Assembly (NCBI GenBank): GCA_902493985.1
Contig: CABURR010000068.1
Coordinates: 1 to 9,609, forward strand
Direction: 5' to 3'
Source: an uncultured Collinsella sp.
GTDB taxonomy: Bacteria; Actinomycetota; Coriobacteriia; Coriobacteriales; Coriobacteriaceae
DNA: 9,609 nt
Shown: positions 1 through 6,655 of the stretch, in pieces
Layout of the letters: every line of letters starts with the position of its first letter
Numbering within the stretch: position 1 is the stretch's first letter
Notes under the pieces: generated by a model
The model's database searches: none
What the model saw: only the letters and a program-made list of their open reading frames with translations
Told to the model about the DNA's origin: nothing
Made by a program: the position numbers and the translations under genes

Positions 1-1
1 C

Positions 2-99
2 AAACGCCCCTAAGCGGCAATCTGACGTTCAATCGTCGGTCGCGTACCGAAGTACGCTTCCCTCCTCTTTCACGTCACCTTGCTCGCTTAGGGGCGTTT
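2..99 (+). other. Large imperfect hairpin, possible structured RNA or end of an upstream transcript
   Basis: The arms AAACGCCCCTAAGCG (2-16) and CGCTTAGGGGCGTTT (85-99) are perfectly complementary over 15 bp. The stem can continue with GCAA (17-20) against TTGC (80-83) past a bulged T84, then TGACGT (23-28) against ACGTCA (72-77). Inside lies a perfect 6-bp hairpin with a CGAA tetraloop (42-57), and an alternative short hairpin GACG/CGTC (24-37). A pyrimidine tract with CCCTCCTC (60-67) stays unpaired. The right arm ends in TTTT (97-100), so it could close a terminator for a transcript entering from upstream. No start codon and Shine-Dalgarno pair is visible. It could be a small RNA, a long 3'UTR hairpin or a palindromic repeat; the sequence alone does not decide. 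Confidence 0.45.
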
Positions 100-140
100 T
101 CGCTGACTTATGCTCAACCAGCGACGCTTTCGTGGTCCTA

Positions 141-200
141 AGTAGTCATTGGGGACGTTCTTGTTTGACTAGTCGTTTAAGAACGTCCCCAATGACTATT
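141..200. repeat. REP-like palindromic repeat with 20-bp arms
   Basis: TAGTCATTGGGGACGTTCTT (143-162) is perfectly complementary to 179-198, with a 16-nt loop (163-178). The loop contains the palindrome GACTAGTC (167-174). Each half is also bounded by its own short inverted repeat: TAGTC (143-147) with GACTA (167-171), and TAGTC (170-174) with GACTA (194-198). The element can therefore form one long hairpin or two small ones, like a pair of inverted repeat units. A GTAG tetranucleotide sits at the 5' edge (142-145). REP elements mobilised by REP-associated Y1 transposases (RAYTs) carry GTAG next to their hairpin, so the resemblance is suggestive. No transposase lies in the window. The core GGGGACG recurs in the element at 9491-9553. 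Confidence 0.72.
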
Positions 201-247
201 CGGATTGCTAATTTGTGCGGGTTGTGGTTTTGCGAGCTGCTGGAATT

Positions 248-277
248 TGAGTTACTGTACATCTGTACGCTAACTCA
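248..277. promoter_or_regulatory. Operator-like dyad upstream of the YhgE/Pip operon
   Basis: TGAGTTA (248-254) pairs with TAACTCA (271-277). The centre continues the symmetry with GTAC (257-260) and GTAC (265-268) around ATCT. The 30-bp dyad has only a C/C mismatch and a G/T wobble between its two parts. It lies in the AT-richest part of the upstream region, just before a -10-like TATATT (287-292), so a bound protein would cover the -35 area. Length and placement fit a TetR-type repressor site, and YhgE/Pip genes are often found next to TetR regulators, but no regulator gene is in the window. It could also be an RNA hairpin if transcription starts further upstream. Confidence 0.5.
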
Positions 278-286
278 TCTTCGTAG

Positions 287-292
287 TATATT
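287..292 (+). promoter_or_regulatory. Possible -10 box for the YhgE/Pip operon
   Basis: TATATT matches TATAAT at five of six positions and lies about 90 bases before the first plausible start codon. No good -35 hexamer is found 16-18 bp upstream; that position falls inside the dyad at 248-277, so the promoter would be weak or activator-dependent. A second -10-like hexamer, TACAAT (345-350), also lacks a -35 partner. Confidence 0.3.
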
Positions 293-311
293 GCTACCCG
301 CAAAACTCAGC

Positions 312-353
312 ACCATTGTGCCGTGAGGCACTAAAGCGCCTCCGTACAATGGT
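312..353. repeat. Inverted repeat with nested hairpin in the presumed leader
   Basis: ACCATTGT (312-319) is perfectly complementary to ACAATGGT (346-353). Between them GTGCC (318-322) and GGCAC (327-331) form a tight hairpin with a GTGA loop, and GAGGC (325-329) can instead pair with GCCTC (338-342). These pairings partly exclude each other. If the operon starts near 299, this would be a structured 5' leader. It is also one reason not to extend the first YhgE/Pip protein upstream to the ATG at 349 or the TTG at 316. Confidence 0.38.
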
Positions 354-384
354 TGTCGATAGTACGATTCGATTCAACGACAGG

Positions 385-3165
385 ATGGATGGTCCAAGCG
401 TGAGTCTCGGCAGCAAACTATCCAACGCAAAGGTATCCTTTGCGATCTTTAAGCGTGACATCAAGCGATTGCTCGTGAACCCCGTCGCCTTGGTGGTTAC
501 CCTTGGCGTGTGTGTTATTCCCTCGCTGTATGCCTGGTACAACATCGTGGCAAACTGGGATCCGTACGGAAACACCCAGGGTATCAAGATTGCCATCGCT
601 AACAACGACCAGGGAACCCAAAACGACCTGGTGGGCGAGCTCAACGCGGGCGACCAGGTCGTCGATCAGCTCAAGGAGAACGATCAGTTGGGCTGGACCT
701 TCGTCGACTCGGCGGCCGATGCCAAAGAGGGCGTCGAGAGTGGTGAGTACTACGCCGCCATCGTGATTCCCAAGAACTTCTCCGACAATCTTGTTTCGAT
801 GCTCGATGGCAATTACCGCCAGCCCAAGCTTACGTATTACGTTAACGAGAAGAAGAGCGCCATTGCGCCCAAGGTGACCGATACCGGCGCCAATACTATC
901 GAGGAGCAGATCAATTCGGAGTTTGTCTCCACGGTGGGCGAGACCGTGGCGGGCATCGCCAAGGATGCCGGGGTCGATTTAAAGGACAAGGCAACCCAGA
1001 CTCAGAATTCGTTGGCTGGTTCGGTATCAGAGGCATCCGGTACCTTGGGTGAGGTGCGCGATTCGATTGGCGACATGAATGCCGCCATCGATAAGACGAG
1101 CGGTTCCATTGCCTCGGCTGATGCCGCGTTGGCGGGCCTGCAGGGTCAGACGGCCTCTCTAACGCAGGCAATCGCTCAGGGCAATGACCTGCTGGGCGAG
1201 GCGCGCGCTACGGCGGGCAACTCTGTCGCCTCGCTCTCCAAGGCACTCTCGGAAGGCAGCCTTGCGCTCACCAAGACGTCAGCCTCCGCGAACGCTGCGA
1301 TTGGCAAGCTGACGGGCGCGGTCACATCTACGACCACCCGCATCGACAACTCGCTTGAGTCTCTCCAAGCGACGATCGACCACAATAAGGCCGTTATCGG
1401 GCACTTGGAAATTCTCGTTAATGACACGTCGACAGGTTCCAAGGAAATTGACGCGCGCATTGTATCGACCATCGATTTGCTCCGCGAGCAGAATGAAAAG
1501 CTTCAGAGCATCAAGGACGGTCTGTCTGCGCAGTCGAGCGCCATGGCGAATGACGCCGCGGCTGTCTCGGGCGCCAGCGACGCTATCAATAACGCAATCC
1601 AGACCGGTGCGACCAACCTTGGCCAGGCCCAGACGGACCTGGGTCAAAACGCGCTGTCGAAGGCTTCGAGCGCGCTTGATTCATTTGCCGCCGTCTCGGG
1701 TGATCTGACGGGAATCGTGTCTGGCCTCACGCCTACTATTGCAAGTGCGCGCGGTACGCTTTCGCAACTCAACGCTACGCTCGGTCAGGCCAAGACCACG
1801 CTGTCCCAGACCGATGCCTCGCTTGCCAAGGTCCAGGACAAGCTTGCGACCGCCGCCAACGACATCGCGGCGCTACAGACCTCCGAGTCCATGGGCGAGC
1901 TGGCCGGCCTGATGGGCGTCGACGTCGATGACGTTGCAGACTTCATGGCATCTCCGGTCGAGCTGACCTCAAAGTCAATTTATCCGGTCAAGAGCTTTGG
2001 TTCGGGCATTGCCCCGTTCTATACCAATCTGGCGCTGTGGGTGGGCGGCTACGTGCTTATCGCCATCTACAAGCTCGAGGTCGACCGCGAAGGCATCGGC
2101 AGCTTTACCGCGCGTCAGGGCTACTTTGGCCGCTGGTTGCTCCTGGTGATCCTGGGCGCGTTCCAGGCCATCATCGTTACGGTAGGCGATCTGGTGATCG
2201 GCGTGCAGTGCGTCAGCCCGCTGCTGTTCGTGCTGGGCGGCATCGCCATCTCGTTCACCTACGTCAATATCATCTATGCGCTGTCCACCACGTTTAAGCA
2301 TATCGGCAAGGCTATCGGCGTCATTCTCGTCATCGTGCAGATCCCGGGTTCGTCGGGCATGTACCCCATCGAGATGATGCCCGGCTTCTTCCAGTGGCTG
2401 CACCCGCTGCTGCCCTTTACCTACGGCATCAATCTGCTGCGCGAGACGGTCGGCGGCATGTATTCGTTCAACTACCTGTTTAACCTGTGCATTCTGGGCG
2501 TGTTCTTGATCGTGGCGCTCTTTATCGGCCTGCAGCTGCGTCCGCTGCTGCTCAACCTTAACCTGCTCTTTGATAAACAGCTTTCCACGACCGGTATGAT
2601 GATTTGCGAGTCCAACGACCTGCCGCGCCAGCGCTACTCGCTGCGCACGGCCATGCGTGTCATGCTCGATTCCGATTCGTACCGTCGCGAACTGCTCGAT
2701 CATGCGGTCGCCTTTGAACATCGCTACCCGTACTACATCAAGGGCGGTTTTGCCGCCGTGGTGGGCGTTCAGGTCCTGCTCTTTGTCCTGTCGACGGTTC
2801 TCGATATCGACAATAACGGCAAGATCATCCTGCTTGTCATTTGGATCATCTCGGTTATTGCCATCTGCGGCTGGCTTATCAATATCGAATATATCCGTGC
2901 GAGCCTCAATACCCAGATGCGCATCTCGGCGCTTTCGGATGAGGACCTTCGTCGCGAGATGCGCGAGCACACGGCCGCCATTCCTGCCGCCCGCCACATG
3001 TTTGGTCTCAACGCCAGCGAGCGTGGTGCCAAGGGCGGCGATCAGTCCACGGGCCGCTTGCCGCATATCGGCTCGCACCATAAATCTCAGGGCAGCGACA
3101 ACACAGCCATAAATGATGGAGATACCGCCCCGTTCGGCAAGCACTCCAAAGGAGGTGAGGCATAA
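385..3165 (+). CDS. YhgE/Pip family membrane protein with C-terminal extension
   Basis: Predicted 926-residue membrane protein of the YhgE/Pip (phage infection protein) family, related to the EsaA-type proteins of type VII secretion. The molecular function of these proteins is generally unknown; lactococcal Pip is a phage receptor. Residues 33-53 form the first membrane span, directly followed by the family signature PSLYAWYNIVANWDPYGNT (46-64). Residues about 200-520 are an Ala/Ser/Thr-rich, coiled-coil-like extracytoplasmic region. From about 545 there is an ABC-2-like block of five or so spans with IPGSSGMYPIEM (653-664) and LPFTYGIN (676-683). Unlike its neighbour, it continues for about 195 residues with two more spans (about 787-809 and 814-834) and a charged tail. 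The start is uncertain: ATG 385, GTG 400 and ATG 349 are in frame and none has a good Shine-Dalgarno site. The stop codon abuts the next start. Confidence 0.88.
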   Translation: MDGPSVSLGSKLSNAKVSFAIFKRDIKRLLVNPVALVVTLGVCVIPSLYAWYNIVANWDPYGNTQGIKIAIANNDQGTQNDLVGELNAGDQVVDQLKENDQLGWTFVDSAADAKEGVESGEYYAAIVIPKNFSDNLVSMLDGNYRQPKLTYYVNEKKSAIAPKVTDTGANTIEEQINSEFVSTVGETVAGIAKDAGVDLKDKATQTQNSLAGSVSEASGTLGEVRDSIGDMNAAIDKTSGSIASADAALAGLQGQTASLTQAIAQGNDLLGEARATAGNSVASLSKALSEGSLALTKTSASANAAIGKLTGAVTSTTTRIDNSLESLQATIDHNKAVIGHLEILVNDTSTGSKEIDARIVSTIDLLREQNEKLQSIKDGLSAQSSAMANDAAAVSGASDAINNAIQTGATNLGQAQTDLGQNALSKASSALDSFAAVSGDLTGIVSGLTPTIASARGTLSQLNATLGQAKTTLSQTDASLAKVQDKLATAANDIAALQTSESMGELAGLMGVDVDDVADFMASPVELTSKSIYPVKSFGSGIAPFYTNLALWVGGYVLIAIYKLEVDREGIGSFTARQGYFGRWLLLVILGAFQAIIVTVGDLVIGVQCVSPLLFVLGGIAISFTYVNIIYALSTTFKHIGKAIGVILVIVQIPGSSGMYPIEMMPGFFQWLHPLLPFTYGINLLRETVGGMYSFNYLFNLCILGVFLIVALFIGLQLRPLLLNLNLLFDKQLSTTGMMICESNDLPRQRYSLRTAMRVMLDSDSYRRELLDHAVAFEHRYPYYIKGGFAAVVGVQVLLFVLSTVLDIDNNGKIILLVIWIISVIAICGWLINIEYIRASLNTQMRISALSDEDLRREMREHTAAIPAARHMFGLNASERGAKGGDQSTGRLPHIGSHHKSQGSDNTAINDGDTAPFGKHSKGGEA
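426..444. repeat. Perfect 8-bp hairpin early in the first YhgE/Pip gene
   Basis: CGCAAAGG (426-433) and CCTTTGCG (437-444) pair perfectly around a TAT loop, about 40 bases after the proposed start. It could damp ribosome loading or mark a regulator site. It may equally be a coincidence of the codons for KVSFA. Confidence 0.3.
3148..3158 (+). promoter_or_regulatory. Strong Shine-Dalgarno site of the second YhgE/Pip gene, inside the first
   Basis: AAAGGAGGTGA is a near-perfect complement of the 16S rRNA 3' end and lies 7-9 bases before the ATG at 3166. It is embedded in the last codons of the upstream gene, whose TAA (3163-3165) touches the ATG. Ribosomes finishing the first protein would deliver themselves to the second start, consistent with translational coupling. 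The first gene has no comparable site, so the second protein may be made in excess. Confidence 0.85.
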
Positions 3166-5355
3166 ATGAAGAACATCCTGCATCTGTTTAAGCGCGATGT
3201 CCAAAACGTGTCTCGCTCCGTGATCGGCATGGTTGTCGTGATGGGCCTCATTATCGTGCCGTGCCTGTACGCGTGGTTTAACATCGCCGGCAGCTGGGAC
3301 CCGTACGGCAACACCGGCAATCTTAAGATCGCCGTGGTCAATACCGACGAGGGTTACGAGAGCGACCTGATTCCCGTCGAGGTCAACGTGGGCGAAAACG
3401 TTACCGCCGCTCTGCGTGGTAACGAGAACTTTGACTGGGTTGTGCTCAACAATCGCGATAAGGCTATCGACGGTGTTAAGTCGGGCGCTTACTATGCGGC
3501 CGTCGTAATCCCCAAGAGCTTTAGCTCCGACATGATGACGCTCTTCTCGACCGACGTGAAACACGCCGATATTGAGTTCTATGAGAACCAGAAGGCCAAC
3601 GCCATCGCCCAGATCGTGACCGAAAAGGGCTCGAGTGCCGTTCAGAGCCAGGTTAACGAGACCTTTACCAAGACCATCACGTCCATCGGTCTTAAGACGG
3701 TGTCCAGCCTGCTCGATTACATGAGCACCGATCAAGTGAGCAACTTTATCGCCAACCTGTCCTCGACGCTCGGCGACTCGGTTCAGGACCTGCAGGACAT
3801 CAAGGCCAGCGCGACTTCGCTTGCGGGCATTTTGAGTTCGACCTCCGATTCGCTGACGTCGGCGGGCGGCCTGCTCAAGCAAACCGGGACCACCGACCAG
3901 TCGGTGAAGCAGCTGATGGAGCATGCCGAGAGCGGTATTGCTGATTCCGAGCGGGCGCTCAAGGCGGCCAGCGATGCCATCGATGCGGCGATTGATGGAA
4001 GTGCCGGGTCGTTCGACAACGTGTCCACCGAGCTCGCAAAGGCCTTTGACGCCGCGAACCAGCATGTCGATCTGACGGTAGCACAGCTCAACGACGGTGC
4101 CGCGTCGCTCAACGCGCGTGCCGATGAGATTGACGCTGCGGCCGATAAGCTCCGCAGCCTTGCCGGCCAGGTGAGTAACGACAAGCTCAAGGAAGGGCTT
4201 GAGGACGCGGCTGCAGAGCTGGGCAAAATCGCGACGGAGTACCGCAACAATGCCAAGGAGCTGACGAGCATCGCGACGTCACTCTCGGACAGCATGGCAA
4301 AGGTTAACGATGTCCGCGCCGAAACCGACCAGGCGATCGCCGACGCCAAGGCGGGCGTCTCGGGTGCCAAGATCGATTACGACTCCACGTTCTCGGTCAA
4401 GGCAAAGGAGCTCAAGAAGACCATCTCGGGCGTTTTGGATTCGCTGAACGGTATTTCGAGCAATCTGGATAGTGCCGTGAGTGGCCTCACCGACGCATCC
4501 GGTTCGCTGGCAAAGGGCCTCTCCAAGGCTGCAAAGCTGGTCAACAAGGCTTCTGATCAGCTGGGCGAGGCGTCGGACAAGATCAGTGCGTTTAAGGACG
4601 AGCTCGACGGCGCCTTGATGTCGGATGACCTCGCTACGATCAAGACGATGATCGGCAATGATCCCGAGGGTCTGGCCGTGTCGCTTTCCGGCCCCGTCGC
4701 GCTCGATCGCAAGCCGGTCTATCCGATCCGCAACTACGGTTCGGCCATGGCACCGTTCTACACGATTCTGTCGCTCTGGGTGGGCTCGATTGTGCTGGCG
4801 GCCATGATGAAGGTCTCGGTTGACGATGAGCTTATCAACGAGTTAATCCCCGTGCGCCTGCACGAGATCTACCTGGGCCGCTACCTGTTCTTTGGCGGTC
4901 TGGCCCTGCTGCAGGCAACGCTCGTGTGTGCGGGCGACATCCTGTTCTTTGGCATCCAGTGCGACGACCCGCTGCAGTTTGTGCTGGCGGGCTGGGTCGC
5001 GAGTCTCGTGTTCTCCAATATCGTCTACACGCTTACGGTTTCGTTTGGCGATATCGGCAAGGCGCTCGCCGTCGTGCTGCTGGTCATGCAGGTCGGCGGT
5101 TCGGGCGGCACGTTCCCCATCGAGATGACCGGCCCCGTGTTCCAGGCGATCTATCCGTTCCTGCCGTTCACCCACGGCATCAACGCCATGCACGCCGCCA
5201 TGGCCGGCGCGTATCATATGGAGTACTGGGTCGAGCTGGGTATCTTGGCGAGCTATCTGATTCCGTCACTGGCCCTGGGCGTCGTCTTCCGCCGCCCAGT
5301 CATCAAAGCCAACGACTGGATCATCGAAAAACTGGAATCAACTAAGTTGATCTAG
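3166..5355 (+). CDS. YhgE/Pip family membrane protein
   Basis: Predicted 729-residue paralogue of the protein encoded directly upstream. It has a short cytoplasmic N-terminus, a membrane span at residues 19-40 overlapping the signature PCLYAWFNIAGSWDPYGNT (32-50), and an Ala/Ser/Asp-rich helical extracytoplasmic region from about 195 to 500. The C-terminal ABC-2-like membrane block begins near 530 (PFYTILSLWVGSIVL) and carries VGGSGGTFPIEM (643-654) and LPFTHGIN (666-673). This matches the usual N- and C-terminal halves of the YhgE/Pip family. The protein stops soon after the last span, so it lacks the tail of its partner. The start is secure: ATG follows an excellent Shine-Dalgarno site, and the neighbouring stop codon leaves no gap. 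No ATPase domain is present in either protein, so an ABC exporter function is not supported. Substrate and partners are unknown. Confidence 0.92.
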   Translation: MKNILHLFKRDVQNVSRSVIGMVVVMGLIIVPCLYAWFNIAGSWDPYGNTGNLKIAVVNTDEGYESDLIPVEVNVGENVTAALRGNENFDWVVLNNRDKAIDGVKSGAYYAAVVIPKSFSSDMMTLFSTDVKHADIEFYENQKANAIAQIVTEKGSSAVQSQVNETFTKTITSIGLKTVSSLLDYMSTDQVSNFIANLSSTLGDSVQDLQDIKASATSLAGILSSTSDSLTSAGGLLKQTGTTDQSVKQLMEHAESGIADSERALKAASDAIDAAIDGSAGSFDNVSTELAKAFDAANQHVDLTVAQLNDGAASLNARADEIDAAADKLRSLAGQVSNDKLKEGLEDAAAELGKIATEYRNNAKELTSIATSLSDSMAKVNDVRAETDQAIADAKAGVSGAKIDYDSTFSVKAKELKKTISGVLDSLNGISSNLDSAVSGLTDASGSLAKGLSKAAKLVNKASDQLGEASDKISAFKDELDGALMSDDLATIKTMIGNDPEGLAVSLSGPVALDRKPVYPIRNYGSAMAPFYTILSLWVGSIVLAAMMKVSVDDELINELIPVRLHEIYLGRYLFFGGLALLQATLVCAGDILFFGIQCDDPLQFVLAGWVASLVFSNIVYTLTVSFGDIGKALAVVLLVMQVGGSGGTFPIEMTGPVFQAIYPFLPFTHGINAMHAAMAGAYHMEYWVELGILASYLIPSLALGVVFRRPVIKANDWIIEKLESTKLI

Positions 5356-5399
5356 TTCAGCCACGTAAACGCCGTCGGAACATCGAGGTCTTCCAGTTT
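5329..5399. repeat. Inverted repeat spanning the end of the second YhgE/Pip gene
   Basis: AAACTGGAA (5329-5337) is perfectly complementary to TTCCAGTTT (5391-5399). Within the loop ATCAAC (5337-5342) and GTTGAT (5346-5351) form a small hairpin over the last codons. No T-run follows, so it is not a typical terminator; it may protect the mRNA 3' end or be chance. Confidence 0.3.
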
Positions 5400-5418
5400 G
5401 ACACTTTATTATGCTGGA

Positions 5419-5448
5419 TTGCGATGCAACGCCGGTTGTTGCTACAGT
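5419..5448 (+). promoter_or_regulatory. Candidate promoter of the DMT transporter gene
   Basis: TTGCGA (5419-5424, four of six matches to TTGACA) is followed after 18 bp by TACAGT (5443-5448, four of six matches to TATAAT). A TG at 5440-5441 gives an extended -10. Transcription would start near G5455, inside the left arm of the terminator hairpin. The resulting transcript would therefore contain only a shortened version of that hairpin. Confidence 0.42.
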
Positions 5449-5450
5449 AG

Positions 5451-5489
5451 CGGGGCGTGCCGGGGGTCCGGTGCGCCCCGTTTTTATTT
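5451..5489 (+). terminator. Intrinsic terminator after the YhgE/Pip operon
   Basis: A 13-bp stem pairs 5451-5463 with 5468-5480 (CGGGGCG with CGCCCCG, then two G-U wobbles, then CCGG with CCGG). It is closed by a GGGT loop and followed directly by TTTTTATTT (5481-5489). This is a textbook Rho-independent terminator, 95 bases after the stop of the second YhgE/Pip gene. It also lies upstream of the DMT transporter gene, which needs a promoter at or after it. Confidence 0.85.
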
Positions 5490-5556
5490 GACCATGAGGC
5501 GGCACGCAGCCATACGCGTGCGGACACCACGCCCAGATTGAGTGTGAGGATGTTCC

Positions 5557-6540
5557 ATGGCCCAATACGCTGCCAACGAAATCGAAAACATGCCCGATAG
5601 CCCTGTCGCACGGGAGGACCTGGGCGCCGGCGGCACCTCCCGCGGCGCCGGCGCGCGTTCCCCGTTCTTCTGGAAGGTCTTGCTGCTATCGGTGGCGGTC
5701 ATCTGGGGCTATTCCTTTACCACCATGAAAGATGCGCTCGACACCATTCCGGTGTTCGAACTGCTCTATATTCGTTTTCTTCCGGCTTCGCTGGTTATGT
5801 TCGCCATCTTCCACAAACGCATCATCGCGCACTTTAATGCCCGCAACCTTATCGTCGGACTTGGTATGGGCGCACTTATGTGGGGCGCGTACGGTTTGCA
5901 GACGATTGGCCTGGCACAGACCACGGCGGGCAAGAGTGCATTTTTGACGGGTACCTATTGCATCCTCGTGCCGTTTGCGAGCTACGTCCTAAGCGGCGAA
6001 AAGCTTACCCGTTACAACTTGGGCGCCGCGTTGCTGTGCCTGGCGGGCATTGGTCTGGTGGCGCTCGATAGCGTCGAGTTCAATGTCGGCGATGTCATCA
6101 CATTGGGCGGTGCGGTCTTCTTTGCCATCCAGATGGCGGTGACCGCCAAGTATGGCCGCAAGATGGACATCAACGTCATCACGTTTTGGATGTTTGTGGG
6201 CAATGGTGTCTTGAGCCTTATCTCGTCGCTGCTGTTCGAGACCCAAGCGCCCGCGTCCGTGTGGACGCCGATCTTTATCTGTGTGATGGCGTTTCTCTCG
6301 GTGGGCTGCACGTGTGTGGCTCTGCTCATCCAAAACGTCGGCCTGGCGCATGTCCCGGCCTCGACGGGCTCGCTGCTCCTTTCGATGGAGTCGCCTTCGG
6401 GTGTGCTGTTCTCGGTGCTGCTGATGGGGGAGGCGCTCACCTCGCGCCTGCTCGCCGGCTTCGCGCTCATCTTTCTTTCGATTATCTTGAGCGAGACGCA
6501 TTTCGATTTTTTGCGTCGAAAGCCGCGTCCGCAATTGTAA
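5557..6540 (+). CDS. DMT-superfamily (EamA) membrane transporter
   Basis: Predicted 327-residue inner-membrane carrier of the drug/metabolite transporter superfamily with two EamA repeats. A hydrophilic N-terminal stretch of about 36 residues precedes ten predicted membrane spans. The first EamA half covers about 39-170 and the second about 178-312. The first repeat shows LQTIGLAQTTAGKSAFLTG (114-132), and the matching element of the second half is IQNVGLAHVPASTGSLLLS (258-276). This internal duplication and total length are usual for the family. Such proteins export or import amino acids, metabolites or drugs, but the substrate cannot be inferred. The start is supported by GAGGA (5546-5550) six bases before the ATG. 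The gene stands alone between two terminators, so it is probably monocistronic. The DNA encoding residues 21-34 is unusually GC-rich and repeats GGCGCCGG. Confidence 0.9.
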   Translation: MAQYAANEIENMPDSPVAREDLGAGGTSRGAGARSPFFWKVLLLSVAVIWGYSFTTMKDALDTIPVFELLYIRFLPASLVMFAIFHKRIIAHFNARNLIVGLGMGALMWGAYGLQTIGLAQTTAGKSAFLTGTYCILVPFASYVLSGEKLTRYNLGAALLCLAGIGLVALDSVEFNVGDVITLGGAVFFAIQMAVTAKYGRKMDINVITFWMFVGNGVLSLISSLLFETQAPASVWTPIFICVMAFLSVGCTCVALLIQNVGLAHVPASTGSLLLSMESPSGVLFSVLLMGEALTSRLLAGFALIFLSIILSETHFDFLRRKPRPQL

Positions 6541-6552
6541 ACAATTTGTTGC

Positions 6553-6577
6553 GCCGCCTCCCGGGGCGGCATTTTTT
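6553..6577 (+). terminator. Intrinsic terminator of the DMT transporter gene
   Basis: GCCGCC (6553-6558) pairs with GGCGGC (6565-6570), extended by a T-G wobble (6559/6564) and a CCCG loop. The stem is followed by ATTTTTT (6571-6577). It lies 12 bases after the stop codon and separates this gene from the amidohydrolase. Confidence 0.85.
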
Positions 6578-6603
6578 ATGTGTCGCCCTTAAAGTAGTAC
6601 CTT

Positions 6604-6625
6604 GCACTTTACGCTATCAAAGTGC
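6604..6625. promoter_or_regulatory. Operator-like dyad upstream of the amidohydrolase gene
   Basis: GCACTTT (6604-6610) and AAAGTGC (6619-6625) are perfect inverted repeats around an 8-bp spacer. They sit between the preceding terminator and the amidohydrolase ribosome site. TTGCAC (6602-6607), at the left edge, resembles a -35 box, but no convincing -10 follows at 16-18 bp. The spacing suits a small dimeric repressor; a leader hairpin is the alternative. Confidence 0.35.
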
Positions 6626-6655
6626 TTGCTGCAAAAACGTTACTGGAGGGCATCT

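Noticed and set aside
1..141. A frame open from base 1 to a TAA at 139-141, which could be the tail of an upstream gene
   Set aside because: It lies over a strong inverted repeat, has no start codon in the window and no recognisable protein pattern. A partial gene cannot be excluded but is not supported.
132..326. Short + strand open frame of 64 codons
   Set aside because: It runs through the palindrome at 143-198 and the operator-like dyad, has no Shine-Dalgarno site and a Leu/Cys-rich meaningless translation.
1975..4065. A 696-codon open frame on the minus strand across the junction of the two YhgE/Pip genes
   Set aside because: It overlaps two well-supported genes with recognisable family motifs. 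Its translation is rich in Arg, His and Gln with no membrane or domain pattern, as expected for the complement of GC-rich coding DNA.
5398..5403. A perfect TTGACA as a -35 box for the DMT gene
   Set aside because: No -10-like hexamer lies 16-18 bp downstream; TATTAT at 5407-5412 is far too close.
5494..5541. A 15-codon upstream open frame in the DMT leader
   Set aside because: It has no ribosome binding site, and its position just after a T-run gives no support for a leader peptide.
6602..6655. An 18-residue N-terminal extension of the amidohydrolase
   Set aside because: It would place GGAGGG (6645-6650) inside the coding sequence, while that site is ideally placed for the ATG at 6656. The upstream start has no ribosome site and overlaps the dyad.
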